From Thermodesulfobacteriaceae bacterium (GTDB lineage Bacteria > Desulfobacterota > Thermodesulfobacteria > Thermodesulfobacteriales > Thermodesulfobacteriaceae): 25,952 nt of DNA. The DNA lies in NCBI GenBank assembly GCA_015494725.1, contig WGAR01000187.1, positions 1 through 25,952 of the forward strand. The letters are read 5' to 3'. The notes beneath the pieces were generated by a model, which was given only the letters and a program-made list of their open reading frames with translations, did not search any database and was not told where the DNA came from. The translations under genes were made by a program, and so were the position numbers. Below, piece by piece: positions 1 through 8,375 of this stretch (positions within the stretch are counted from its first letter, which is position 1; every line of letters begins with the position of its first letter).

Positions 1-540
1 CAGGCCGGCTACCTCACCATTAACGAGGTCAAGGGCCGCACCCTGACCCTGGGCTACCCCAATCAGGAGGTACGCGAAAGCTTCCAGGAGGTCCTCCTCC
101 AGGGACTTTCCGGAGGCGAAACCACGCCGAGGATCCTGGCCCAGGAACTGGGCGAGGCCCTAAGACGCACCGACTGGGAGGCGGTGCGCGAGATCTTAAA
201 CGACATCCTCTCCTATATCCCCCATACCCTCTATCTTCGGGCCGATGAACGCTTCTTTCACACCGTGTTCTATCTGGCCCTGGCTCTCTCGGGTTATCGG
301 GCCGAAAGCGAGGTGCTCACTCATCGGGGCCGGCTGGACATGGCCGTGCGCTACGAGGGGGAGAATCGGGTCTTTGTGTTTGAGTTTAAGGCCGGGGTTT
401 CGGCGGAGGAGGCGCTAAAACAGATCGAGGCCCGGGGCTATGCCGATCGTTTCCGGGCCCGGGGACTTTCGGTGATAAAGGTCGGCGTTTCCTTTGATCC
501 TGCCGAGCGCAGGGTTTCGGAAATAGCGGTTAGAATTTAA
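1..540 (+). CDS. C-terminal part of AAA-ATPase-like / PD-(D/E)XK nuclease-family protein (DUF1703 type), 5' truncated by window
   Basis: The frame is open from base 1 to TAA at 538-540, giving 179 visible residues; the start lies outside the window. The N-terminal visible part (GYLTI..., then YPNQEVRESF at about 20-29) is the linker typical of proteins with an N-terminal AAA-like ATPase and a C-terminal PD-(D/E)XK nuclease-fold domain (PF08011 style). The nuclease core is visible: GRLD with Asp113, then FEFK with Glu128 and Lys130, followed by a helix containing Gln141 and GYADRF. Family members are common in Bacteroidetes, Thermodesulfobacteria and clostridia; their cellular role is unsettled. 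The 3' end overlaps the convergent cobS by 4 bp. A shorter Met start at 184 would cut the domain, so I treat it as internal. Family assignment is fairly sure, function is not. Confidence 0.8.
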   Translation, partial: QAGYLTINEVKGRTLTLGYPNQEVRESFQEVLLQGLSGGETTPRILAQELGEALRRTDWEAVREILNDILSYIPHTLYLRADERFFHTVFYLALALSGYRAESEVLTHRGRLDMAVRYEGENRVFVFEFKAGVSAEEALKQIEARGYADRFRARGLSVIKVGVSFDPAERRVSEIAVRI

Positions 541-1259
541 AGAATAACCATCCAAAGGAAAAGAAACTCCGCCATTTCGTTCAGGGCTCCGAGAAGGTCG
601 CCGGTGAGACCGCCGAAGACCCTCCGGAAGTAAAGGCAAAGTCCCCAGAGAAAAACCAGCACTCCCAGGCTTTCCCCGGGAAAGAACCAGAAGAGAAGAA
701 AAAAGAGGAGCAGGAAGACCGGAAGGGCCCTTCTTTTGGCCCCGGGAGAGAAAAAAAGGACCCCCAGCCCCTCCTTTTTGGCCGGGGTTCCGAGGACCAT
801 TCCGGCCAGAAGTCCCAGACGACCGAAGAGGGGTTTTACCAGGACCACCACGAAGAGAGAGGCCGCCAGGGCCTCTTTTAAGGCCAGCCACTCCCCCAGG
901 AGAAAAAGCACCCCGAAGAGTAATCCCAGGGCCCCGATTTCCGGGCTCTTAAGGATCCGGAGTCTTCTTTCGCGCGGCCCTCCGGCAAAGAGGGCATCCA
1001 GGGTGTCCAGCATTCCGTCGAAATGAAAATAGTTGGCCAGGAAATACTGGGTCAGCAGGATCAGGAAAGCCGTAAGATCCGGCCTGAAGCGGGGGGAAAG
1101 GAGCCTCCAGAGGAGGAGATTGACCCCTCCTAGAAAGAGGCCCACCAGAGGCAGATAGGTCACGGCCTCGGCCGGACGAAAATCCGGGGCCTTTACCGGA
1201 ACCCGGGTAAAAAAGGAAAAGGCGGTCCGCAGGGCGGAGAGTTCAGTCCTGAGACTCAA
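537..1259 (-). CDS. cobS: Adenosylcobinamide-GDP ribazoletransferase (cobalamin synthase) CobS
   Basis: CobS is the integral membrane enzyme that joins adenosylcobinamide-GDP to alpha-ribazole(-phosphate) in the last stage of B12 assembly. The 240-residue product has the usual family length and is dominated by hydrophobic helices. It starts with the N-terminal FFTRVPV signature (residues 17-23) and carries the conserved metal-binding acidic segment FHFDGMLDTLDALFAGG (about 78-94), followed by R/K-rich residues and IGALG. The usual DGLADTADG is slightly altered (Met and Leu substitutions), with the aspartates retained. It is the last gene of the minus-strand unit. Its start overlaps cobT by 17 bp and its stop overlaps the convergent nuclease-family gene by 4 bp. 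CobT immediately upstream makes its alpha-ribazole substrate. Confidence 0.94.
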   Translation of the reverse strand: MSLRTELSALRTAFSFFTRVPVKAPDFRPAEAVTYLPLVGLFLGGVNLLLWRLLSPRFRPDLTAFLILLTQYFLANYFHFDGMLDTLDALFAGGPRERRLRILKSPEIGALGLLFGVLFLLGEWLALKEALAASLFVVVLVKPLFGRLGLLAGMVLGTPAKKEGLGVLFFSPGAKRRALPVFLLLFFLLFWFFPGESLGVLVFLWGLCLYFRRVFGGLTGDLLGALNEMAEFLFLWMVIL

Positions 1260-2292
1260 ATTCGCGCCCCTTGCTCACCCCGGCTCCCTCGAAGGTGGCC
1301 ATTTCCCGGTAGATCCGAAGGGCGGTCTCTATGATCATACTGGCGAGCGCCGCTCCGGTGCCCTCGCCGAGGCGCATATCCAGATCCACGATGGGCCGGA
1401 GCCCGAGTCGTGTCAGGGCCGGCCGGGCCCCGTTTTCCGCGGAAACGTGCCCGCAGAAAACAAACTGCTCCAGCCCCGGGGCCAGGGCCCGGGCCACCAG
1501 AAACCCTGCCAGCGAGATGAATCCGTCCATCACCACCGGGATGCGGTTTTGGGCCCCGCCCAGGAAGAGACCGGCAATGGCCCCGATCTCCGCCCCGCCG
1601 AAGGCGGCAAGAGCCTCAAGCGGACTTTCCGCTCGGTGAAGCTCAAGGGCCCTGCGTACCACCTCGACCTTGCGCTTAAGACCCCTCTCATCCACCCCGG
1701 TTCCCCGGCCTACAATACGCTCCGGGGGTTCCCCGAGAAAATGACAGATCAGACAGGCCGAAGGGGTGGTGTTCCCGATGCCCATGTCCCCGGGAATGAG
1801 AAGGGTTACACCTTCCCTTGCCGCCTCCTCGGCCAGCTCCATCCCTACGCGGAGGGCCTCCTCGGCCTCACTAAGGCTCATGGCCGGTTCCCGGGAAAGA
1901 TTCCGGGTGCCGGAGACCACCTTGCGCCGGATGAGCCCCGGGGCCTCCACCTCTCCGACCACCCCCACATCCACCACGAAGACCTCGGCCCCGGCCTGCC
2001 GCGCGATGACATTGATCCCGGCCCCGCCGGAAAGAAAGTTATAGATCATCTGCCGGGTCACCTCCTGGGGATAGGTGCTCACCCCCTCCTCCACCACCCC
2101 GTGATCCCCGGCAAAGACATAGACCCTTTTTTTCAAAGGCAGTTCCGGCTCCGGATTCCCGGTAATCATCACGTAACGACGGGCGATCTCCTCCAGATAA
2201 CCCAGACTCCCCCGGGGTTTGGTCTTCTGGTCTAGACGCTTAGCCGCCAGCCGATAAAGATCCGGATCAAGTTCGGGTAACCGAATCTCCAT
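1243..2292 (-). CDS. cobT: Nicotinate-nucleotide--dimethylbenzimidazole phosphoribosyltransferase CobT
   Basis: CobT activates the lower-ligand base by transferring phosphoribose from nicotinate mononucleotide, making the alpha-ribotide used by CobS. The 349-residue product matches the family length. Hallmarks in order: TKPRGSLG (24-31), FAGDHGVVEEGVSTYP (about 60-75), the FLSGGAGINVIA segment, PGDMGIGNTTPSA, GRGTGVDERG, FCGHVSAENGA, and LDMRLGEGTGAA with the catalytic-base Glu at about 310. The ATG at 2292 is supported by GGAGGTG five bases upstream (2298-2304), even though this places the first 61 bp inside the cbiB 3' end. Downstream it overlaps cobS by 17 bp. Which base it activates cannot be told from sequence. 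Confidence 0.96.
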   Translation of the reverse strand: MEIRLPELDPDLYRLAAKRLDQKTKPRGSLGYLEEIARRYVMITGNPEPELPLKKRVYVFAGDHGVVEEGVSTYPQEVTRQMIYNFLSGGAGINVIARQAGAEVFVVDVGVVGEVEAPGLIRRKVVSGTRNLSREPAMSLSEAEEALRVGMELAEEAAREGVTLLIPGDMGIGNTTPSACLICHFLGEPPERIVGRGTGVDERGLKRKVEVVRRALELHRAESPLEALAAFGGAEIGAIAGLFLGGAQNRIPVVMDGFISLAGFLVARALAPGLEQFVFCGHVSAENGARPALTRLGLRPIVDLDMRLGEGTGAALASMIIETALRIYREMATFEGAGVSKGREFESQD

Positions 2293-3206
2293 AGCATCAC
2301 CTCCGTGATCAACAGAATGATCGCGCTCACCAAACCGGCCGCCTGCACCAGGCGGATCGCTTTCTTTATGTCTCCGATTTTCACCTCCCGCAAGGGGGTG
2401 CCCAGCCAGGGGCGTTCCTGCACCCCTCCGGGATAGGGGATCGGCCCTCCCAGGGCCACTCCCAGGGCCCCGGCCAGGGCCCCCTCCGGCCAGCCCCCGT
2501 TGGGGGAAACATGTTTATGCGCCTCCCGCAGGGCGGTGACCAGGGCCCTTCTTCCGGAAAGCCCCGGAAACAGGATCGCCGCCAGGGCCAGCATCAGGGC
2601 CGAAATCCGGGCCGGGATCAGATTGAGCAGATCATCGGCCCGGGCGATGAAGAAACCGAACTCCCGATAGGGGCCGTACCGGTATCCGAACATGGAATCC
2701 AGGATCTCCACGGTCTTATAAAGGGCGGCCCCCTCTATCCCTCCGGCCAGATACCAGAAAAGAGGCCCCCAGAAGGCATCGTTAAAGTTTTCGGAAAGGG
2801 TCTCCAGAGCCCCGCGCAGCACCCCCTGCTCGTCCAGAAGCTCGGTGCGCCGGGAAACCAGAAAGGAAAGCCTTTGTCGGGCGGCGGAAAGCCCCCTCTC
2901 CTCCAGAGCCCGCCCCACCTCCTCCACCTCCCGCTCCAGAGACCGCAGAGCCAGAAAATAAAACAGCCACCCCACCTCCAGGGGAGGAAAAAATCGCACC
3001 GTAAGATGCACCAGAGACACGAAGATTCCGGCGGTAAGGATCAGGGTAAGCAACCCTCCCCAGCGCCCCGCCCTTCCCAGAGAACGAAACCCCAGGTTCC
3101 CCAGAAGACCGATCCATCTTACCGGATGCAGAAAAGAGGGATCACCCAGCAGGCGATCCAGAAGCAGGGCCAGGGTAAGGGTCCAAAACGGCGGCAGAGG
3201 GTTCAC
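2232..3206 (-). CDS. cbiB: Adenosylcobinamide-phosphate synthase CbiB (CobD family)
   Basis: CbiB is a membrane protein that attaches aminopropanol (or its phosphate) to adenosylcobyrate, giving the (phospho)cobinamide that feeds CobU, CobT and CobS. The 324-residue product has the usual family length. It shows DRLLGDPSFLHPVRWIG near the N-terminus (about 17-33), then SENFNDAFWGPLFWYLAGG, YKTVEILDSMFGYR, ARADDLLNLIPARISA and SPNGGWPEGALAGALG, all classic CbiB signatures. A final hydrophobic helix (VQAAGLVSAIILLITEVMLW) precedes a short basic tail. The start is a GTG at 3206, directly after the carB TGA (3209-3207) with no spacer, so translational coupling is likely. The last 61 bp overlap the cobT 5' end in another frame. 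Confidence 0.95.
   Translation of the reverse strand: MNPLPPFWTLTLALLLDRLLGDPSFLHPVRWIGLLGNLGFRSLGRAGRWGGLLTLILTAGIFVSLVHLTVRFFPPLEVGWLFYFLALRSLEREVEEVGRALEERGLSAARQRLSFLVSRRTELLDEQGVLRGALETLSENFNDAFWGPLFWYLAGGIEGAALYKTVEILDSMFGYRYGPYREFGFFIARADDLLNLIPARISALMLALAAILFPGLSGRRALVTALREAHKHVSPNGGWPEGALAGALGVALGGPIPYPGGVQERPWLGTPLREVKIGDIKKAIRLVQAAGLVSAIILLITEVMLWRFGYPNLIRIFIGWRLSV
2298..2304 (-). promoter_or_regulatory. Ribosome binding site fixing the cobT start
   Basis: The minus strand reads GGAGGTG, five bases before the ATG at 2292. It lies inside the cbiB coding sequence and is the evidence for accepting the long cbiB/cobT overlap rather than a later cobT start. Confidence 0.75.
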
Positions 3207-6200
3207 TCACAAAATACCCCGCCTGAGGTAATAGGAGTCCGGCACCTGGCGATAATATTCCTGCAGGGACTTGACCCCGAAGGTCCTGGTCCCCCGGAGT
3301 CTTCTTATGGCACAGGCCATAGCCCGGGCCCCGGAAATGGTGGTGGCATAGGGAATATTCAGTTCCATGGCGTAACGCCGGATGAGATAGGCATCCTCCC
3401 GGCTCACCTTACCCTCGGCGGTATTTATGACCAGGTGAACCTCCCCGTTTTTGAGGAGATCCACGGCATTGGGACGCAACCCCTCGGAAATCTTGGGTAC
3501 CACCCGGGCCGAAAGACCGCACTGGCGGAGGTATTCCGCGGTGCCCCGGGTGGCCAGCAACTCAAAACCGCACTCGGCAAGGGTGCGGGCCACCTGAACC
3601 ACCTTGTCCTTATCTCGATCGCGAACGGAGATGAAGACCCGTCCCTCCAGGGGAAGGGGCATGCCGGCCGCAAACTGGGCCTTGGCATAGGCCAGGGGAA
3701 AATCCATGTCTATCCCCATGACCTCGCCGGTGGACTTCATCTCCGGACCCAGCATGACATCCACCCCGGGGAAACGCCGAAAGGGAAACACGGCCTCCTT
3801 CACCGAGACGTGCGGGGGCTCGATCTCCCGGGTAAACCCCAGGCTCTTAAGACTCTCGCCGAGCATGATCCAGGTGGCAAGACGGGCCAGGGGCACCCCG
3901 ATGGCCTTGGAGACGAAGGGCACGGTGCGGCTGGCCCGGGGATTCACCTCCAGCACATAAAGCTCGTCGTCCTTGATGGCGTACTGCACATTCATGAGCC
4001 CCACCACGTTGAGTTCCCGGCAAAGGGCCTTGGTGGCTTCCCGGATCTCCTCCATGAGGGCGCGGGAGATATGGACCGGGGGGAGCACACAGGCCGAGTC
4101 CCCGGAATGTACCCCGGCCTCCTCGATATGTTCCATGATCCCGGCCACCACGGTGATCTCCCCGTCGGAGATGGCATCCACATCCACCTCCGTGGCGTCC
4201 TCCAGGAACTTGTCAATAAGGACCGGGTGTTCCGGGTTCACCTCCGCGGCCTCGGCCATGTAGCGTCGCAGCTCGGTCTCGGAATAGACGATCTGCATGG
4301 CCCGGCCCCCGAGCACATAGGAGGGCCGCACCAGGACCGGATAGCCGATCCGGGAGGCGATCTCCACGGCCTCCTCCACGGTGAAGGCCGTTCCGGCCGG
4401 GGGCTTCTTGAGCCCGAGTTTGTCCAGCAGCTCCACGAAACGCTCCCGGTCCTCCGCCCGGTCGATACTCTCCGGCGAGGTGCCGAGGATCCTGACTCCG
4501 GCTCTTTCGAGCGGCACGGCAAGGTTGAGTGGGGTCTGCCCCCCGAACTGCACAATCACCCCCTCGGGTTTCTCCTCCTCATAGATATTGAGCACATCCT
4601 CCAGGGTAAGGGGTTCAAAATAAAGCCGGTCGGAGGTGTCATAGTCCGTGGAGACCGTCTCCGGGTTGGAGTTCACCATGATAGACTCAATCCCTCGCTC
4701 ACGCAGGGCAAAGGAGGCGTGCACGCAGCAGTAGTCAAACTCGATTCCCTGCCCGATGCGGTTCGGCCCCCCGCCGATGATCATCACCTTGCGTTTCTTC
4801 GAGGGCCGGGCCTCGTTTTCCACCTCGTAGGTGGAGTAATAATAGGGGGTATAGGCCTCAAACTCCGCGGCACAGGTGTCAACCAGCTTGTAGGTGGCCC
4901 GCACCCCGAGCGAAAGCCTCCTTTTTCGCACCTCCTCCTCGGTTGAGCCGGTGAGGAAGGCGATCTGGCGGTCGGAAAATCCGGCCTGCTTCAGCTCCCG
5001 GAAGTCCTCCTCCGCAAGCTCGGAAAGATCCCTTCCCCGAAAACGGTCCTCCACCTCCAGGATCTCGGCGAGCTGCCAGAGGAACCAGCGATCGATCTTG
5101 GTGAGCTCATAGATCTCATCCACGGAAAAACCGGCCCGCAGGGCCTCGCGCAGGAAGAAGATACGCTGGCTGTTCGGGCGGGCGAGTTTCTCCACGATAA
5201 GTTCCCGGGGAGGGGTCTCACCCCGGTCCGAGGGGCTCTTTCCGTCGGCCCCGAAGCCGAAGCGCCCGATCTCAAGCCCTCGCAGGGCCTTCTGCAGGGC
5301 CTCCTTGAAGGTGCGTCCGATGGCCATGGTCTCGCCCACCGAGCGCATGGAGGTGGTGATCTCGTCCCGGGTCTCCGGGAACTTCTCAAAGGTGAACCGC
5401 GGACACTTCACCACCACATAGTCGATGGTGGGCTCAAAGGCGGCCTTGGTCTCGCGGGTGATGTCGTTGGGAAGCTCGTCCAGGGTATAGCCCACGGCGA
5501 GCTTGGCCGCGATCTTGGCGATGGGAAAACCCGTGGCCTTGGAGGCCAGGGCCGAGGAACGCGAGACCCGGGGGTTCATCTCAATGACCACCATCTCCCC
5601 GGTCTCGGGATGGATGGCGAACTGGATGTTGGAGCCCCCGGTCTCCACCCCGATCTCCCGGATGACCGCGATGGCCGCGGTCCGCATGCGCTGGTATTCG
5701 CGATCGGTAAGCGTCTGGGCCGGGGCCACGGTGATGGAATCCCCGGTATGCACCCCCATGGGATCGAAGTTTTCGATGGAGCAGATAATGACCACCGAGT
5801 CCTTGCGATCGCGCATGACCTCGAGTTCAAACTCCTTCCAGCCCAGAACCGACTCCTCAAGCATGACCTGATGGATCAGGGAAAGCTCCAGGCCCTGTTC
5901 CACGATCTCCCGCAGCTCTTCAATGTTATAGGCCACCCCGCCCCCGGTCCCCCCGAGGGTAAAGCTGGGGCGCACGATGATGGGAAAGCCGATACGCCGG
6001 GCCGCGGCCTCGGCCTCGGATACCGAACGCACGATCTCACTCCGGGGGACCTTAAGCCCGATCCGGGCCATGGCCTCCCGGAACTTCTCCCGGTTTTCGG
6101 CCTTCTCAATGACCTCGGCCCGGGCGGCAAGTAACTCCACCCCGTAGCGGTCAAGTACCCCCCGGCGGGAAAGCTCAAAGGCCAGATTGAGCCCGGTCTG

Positions 6201-6476
6201 GCCCCCCAGGGTGGGAAGCAGGGCGTCGGGACGCTCCTCCTTGATGATCTCGGTTAGCACCTCCGGGGTTAAGGGCTCGATGTAGGTGCGGTGGGCCATC
6301 TCCGGGTCGGTCATGATGGTAGCCGGGTTGGAGTTCACTAAGACCACCTCGTAGCCCTCCTCCCGAAGGGCCTTCACCGCCTGGGTGCCGGAATAGTCGA
6401 ACTCGCAGGCCTGACCGATGACGATGGGCCCGGAACCGATGATGAGGATCTTTTTCAGGTCTGTACGTCTGGGCAT
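3207..6476 (-). CDS. carB: Carbamoyl-phosphate synthase large subunit CarB
   Basis: CarB makes carbamoyl phosphate from bicarbonate, ammonia (supplied by CarA from glutamine) and two ATP, for pyrimidine and arginine synthesis. The 1089-residue product has full family length: a first ATP-grasp half starting IIGSGPIVIGQACEFDYSG (about 12-30), with GGQTGLN, RPSFTLGGTGGG and EMNPRVSRSSALASKATG; an oligomerisation region near 400-550; a second ATP-grasp half with IIGGGPNRIGQGIEFDYCC, GGQTPLN and EVNPRASRTVPFVSKAIG; and a C-terminal MGS-like allosteric domain from about 940. The frame extends upstream to an ATG at 6503, but AAAGGAGGAGGC at 6477-6488 sits right before the ATG at 6476, so I use that start (MPRRTDLKK). 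carA is not in the window. It lies between a chaperone gene and B12 genes. Confidence 0.97.
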   Translation of the reverse strand: MPRRTDLKKILIIGSGPIVIGQACEFDYSGTQAVKALREEGYEVVLVNSNPATIMTDPEMAHRTYIEPLTPEVLTEIIKEERPDALLPTLGGQTGLNLAFELSRRGVLDRYGVELLAARAEVIEKAENREKFREAMARIGLKVPRSEIVRSVSEAEAAARRIGFPIIVRPSFTLGGTGGGVAYNIEELREIVEQGLELSLIHQVMLEESVLGWKEFELEVMRDRKDSVVIICSIENFDPMGVHTGDSITVAPAQTLTDREYQRMRTAAIAVIREIGVETGGSNIQFAIHPETGEMVVIEMNPRVSRSSALASKATGFPIAKIAAKLAVGYTLDELPNDITRETKAAFEPTIDYVVVKCPRFTFEKFPETRDEITTSMRSVGETMAIGRTFKEALQKALRGLEIGRFGFGADGKSPSDRGETPPRELIVEKLARPNSQRIFFLREALRAGFSVDEIYELTKIDRWFLWQLAEILEVEDRFRGRDLSELAEEDFRELKQAGFSDRQIAFLTGSTEEEVRKRRLSLGVRATYKLVDTCAAEFEAYTPYYYSTYEVENEARPSKKRKVMIIGGGPNRIGQGIEFDYCCVHASFALRERGIESIMVNSNPETVSTDYDTSDRLYFEPLTLEDVLNIYEEEKPEGVIVQFGGQTPLNLAVPLERAGVRILGTSPESIDRAEDRERFVELLDKLGLKKPPAGTAFTVEEAVEIASRIGYPVLVRPSYVLGGRAMQIVYSETELRRYMAEAAEVNPEHPVLIDKFLEDATEVDVDAISDGEITVVAGIMEHIEEAGVHSGDSACVLPPVHISRALMEEIREATKALCRELNVVGLMNVQYAIKDDELYVLEVNPRASRTVPFVSKAIGVPLARLATWIMLGESLKSLGFTREIEPPHVSVKEAVFPFRRFPGVDVMLGPEMKSTGEVMGIDMDFPLAYAKAQFAAGMPLPLEGRVFISVRDRDKDKVVQVARTLAECGFELLATRGTAEYLRQCGLSARVVPKISEGLRPNAVDLLKNGEVHLVINTAEGKVSREDAYLIRRYAMELNIPYATTISGARAMACAIRRLRGTRTFGVKSLQEYYRQVPDSYYLRRGIL

Positions 6477-6488
6477 GCCTCCTCCTTT
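6477..6488 (-). promoter_or_regulatory. Strong ribosome binding site deciding the carB start
   Basis: The minus strand reads AAAGGAGGAGGC immediately before the ATG at 6476. It lies inside the longer possible reading frame (ATG at 6503), which shows that the shorter CarB is the real product. It fills the 14-bp gap after the ppiD-like stop. Confidence 0.8.
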
Positions 6489-6490
6489 AT

Positions 6491-8362
6491 CTATTGGGGC
6501 CACTTCTGGAGAAGTTTTACCCGGGCTTTCTGGCGCAGATCTCGATACCAGCTTTCAAAGTAAGCGGCTCTCTTCTCCTGCGTGAGCACATGAAAAAGGA
6601 TCTCTTTTTCCTTATCCCAGTCGGACCGATCCGCCGGGAGGATCTTCTCTATCTTTACCAGGTAGCAGGCCTGCTGGTCGCAGACCGGCTGCGGAAGGAA
6701 TCCGATCTCCGCTCGCCCTCCCAGAGCCCGGGCCACAGCCTGGGGAACCTCTCCCTGGGCCAGTTCCTTGCGGCGCAAACGGACCTCCTTAATCGACCAG
6801 CCTGCCTTGCGGAGAAGACTTCGGGCCTCTCGGGCCTTTTTCACCCGGGCAAGAAGTTGTCGGGCTTTCTGACGGCACAATTCCCCGCCCTTTTCCAGAC
6901 GGAAATCGGAAAGCACCCGCTTTCGGGCTTCGCGAAAACTCATGGGCTGGGCCGGCTGTTTTCGAAGAATCTGAAAGAGAAGCACCCCCTGCGGCCCCTC
7001 CACCGGTGCGGAAATCTCCCCTTCCTCCAGGGAACGCAGGGCCTCCTTGAGCGCCTGTCGGTTAAAGGGAGGAGGCGGGGCATCCTGAACGAAGGAAAGC
7101 TCTTTGAGCTTCAAACCCTCTTTGCCGGCGGCTTCCTTGAGGCTTCCCGCCAGCACCGCCTTTTGATAGAGATCGTCCGCGGCCTGATAGGCGGCCTCCC
7201 GGGCCCGACGGGCCATAAGCTCCTGGCGAATCTTCTCCTTGACCCGGACCAGAGGCTCAGGCCCCCCGGGGAGGACCTTTTCCACATAGAAGAGATAATA
7301 ACCCTTCGGCCCCTCCAGCGGACCCACCACCTGCCCCGGCGGAGTGGAAAAGACGGCCTTGTCCGCAGCGGGGAAGAGTTCCCCGGGCTTGACCTCCCCC
7401 AGATCCCCGCCCAGCGGGGCCGTGATCCGATCCTGAGAATACTTGCGGGCCAGGGCTATGAAATCCTGCAGAGTCTTGGCCTTCCGGGCCAGGGCTTCCG
7501 CCTTCTTCAGGGCCTCCTGTTTCTTGCCGGGCTCGGCCCGGATCAGGATCATCCGCACCTTCCTTCTTTCCGGACGGACAAACCGATCCCTTTCCGCCTG
7601 ATAATAGGCCTTGATCTCTTCTTCGGTAATATGAATCTTCTTGCGATAACGGGCATAGGGAAAATAGAGATAGGCCAAGCGGATCCGGGGAGGTCGGAGA
7701 TAGCGTTCCCGGTGTTTCTGAAAATACTCCCGCAGTTCCTTTTCCCCTACCTGGACCTTACGGGCACAGACCCCATAGGGCAACCGGGCATAGAGCAGCT
7801 GGAGTTTCTGGTTCTGAAACTCGAAATATTCCCGCACCTCCGTCTTCGGGGCGAAGATGGTGGCGGTGAGGAAATGTCGCACCCTGGCCTCGAGCAGATC
7901 CTCCTTTACCGTTTTTTCGAAATCCCGGGGCATAATCCCCAGATCCCGGAGTACGGCCCGATAACGCCTGAAACTGAAATGTCCTCCCTCCTGAAAGGCC
8001 GGGAACCGGGCTATGGCCATCTGGATCTCCCGGGGATGTACGGAGATCCCCAGCCTCCGGGCCGCTTCTTCCATCAATCTCCGGCGAATCAACTCCTCCA
8101 GCACCTGTTCCCGAAAGTGGATCTTCTTGAGAAAGTCCTCATCCACCCTGTCCCCGAACATCTGCCGCAACTGGCGATAACGCAACTCATAGAGGGTCTG
8201 ATATTCGCGAACGGTGATATTCTTCCCGTTTACCGTAGCCAGAAGATCCACCCGTGAGGCCCGGAAGGTGCCCACCCCCCAGAAAACGAAGACGATAATG
8301 ATGATGGCAAAGAGGATCTTTACCGCTGTGGACTGGGCCCCCTTGCGCAGGAAATCGAGCAT
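6491..8362 (-). CDS. Membrane-anchored periplasmic peptidyl-prolyl isomerase / chaperone, PpiD/SurA family
   Basis: The 623-residue product begins with a short cytoplasmic piece and one membrane anchor (about 15-31, KILFAIIIIVFVFWGVG), as in PpiD, so the bulk should face the periplasm and chaperone newly exported proteins. A SurA-N-like helical region follows (about 40-190: NGKNITVREY, LEELIRRRLMEEAARRLGI). A parvulin-type PPIase domain lies at about 267-363, with KVRMILIR, YSQDRITAPLGGDLGEVKPGEL and GPKGYYLFYVEKV. A second, weaker parvulin-like half may follow to the C-terminus. It is 13 bp from nagZ upstream and 14 bp from carB downstream. GAGGAGG precedes the ATG at 8362. Family is confident; whether it is PpiD proper or a lineage-specific SurA-like anchor is not. 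Confidence 0.88.
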   Translation of the reverse strand: MLDFLRKGAQSTAVKILFAIIIIVFVFWGVGTFRASRVDLLATVNGKNITVREYQTLYELRYRQLRQMFGDRVDEDFLKKIHFREQVLEELIRRRLMEEAARRLGISVHPREIQMAIARFPAFQEGGHFSFRRYRAVLRDLGIMPRDFEKTVKEDLLEARVRHFLTATIFAPKTEVREYFEFQNQKLQLLYARLPYGVCARKVQVGEKELREYFQKHRERYLRPPRIRLAYLYFPYARYRKKIHITEEEIKAYYQAERDRFVRPERRKVRMILIRAEPGKKQEALKKAEALARKAKTLQDFIALARKYSQDRITAPLGGDLGEVKPGELFPAADKAVFSTPPGQVVGPLEGPKGYYLFYVEKVLPGGPEPLVRVKEKIRQELMARRAREAAYQAADDLYQKAVLAGSLKEAAGKEGLKLKELSFVQDAPPPPFNRQALKEALRSLEEGEISAPVEGPQGVLLFQILRKQPAQPMSFREARKRVLSDFRLEKGGELCRQKARQLLARVKKAREARSLLRKAGWSIKEVRLRRKELAQGEVPQAVARALGGRAEIGFLPQPVCDQQACYLVKIEKILPADRSDWDKEKEILFHVLTQEKRAAYFESWYRDLRQKARVKLLQKWPQ

Positions 8363-8375
8363 GATGGCCTCCTCA

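Noticed and set aside
2293..3206. Cobalamin riboswitch before the B12 genes
   Set aside because: The B12 genes are embedded in a packed operon with no non-coding leader, so there is no room for one in this window.
2511..4946. 811-residue open frame on the plus strand opposite cbiB and carB
   Set aside because: Its translation is low-complexity and rich in Gly, Pro, His and Gln, and it lies antisense to two certain genes. It is a by-product of high GC codon use.
6477..6503. Nine-residue N-terminal extension of CarB from an ATG at 6503
   Set aside because: It contains the strong ribosome binding site of the shorter start and overlaps the ppiD-like stop.
6494..8257. 587-residue open frame opposite the ppiD-like gene
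   Set aside because: Antisense to a clear membrane-anchored chaperone gene; no recognisable domain and no ribosome binding site.
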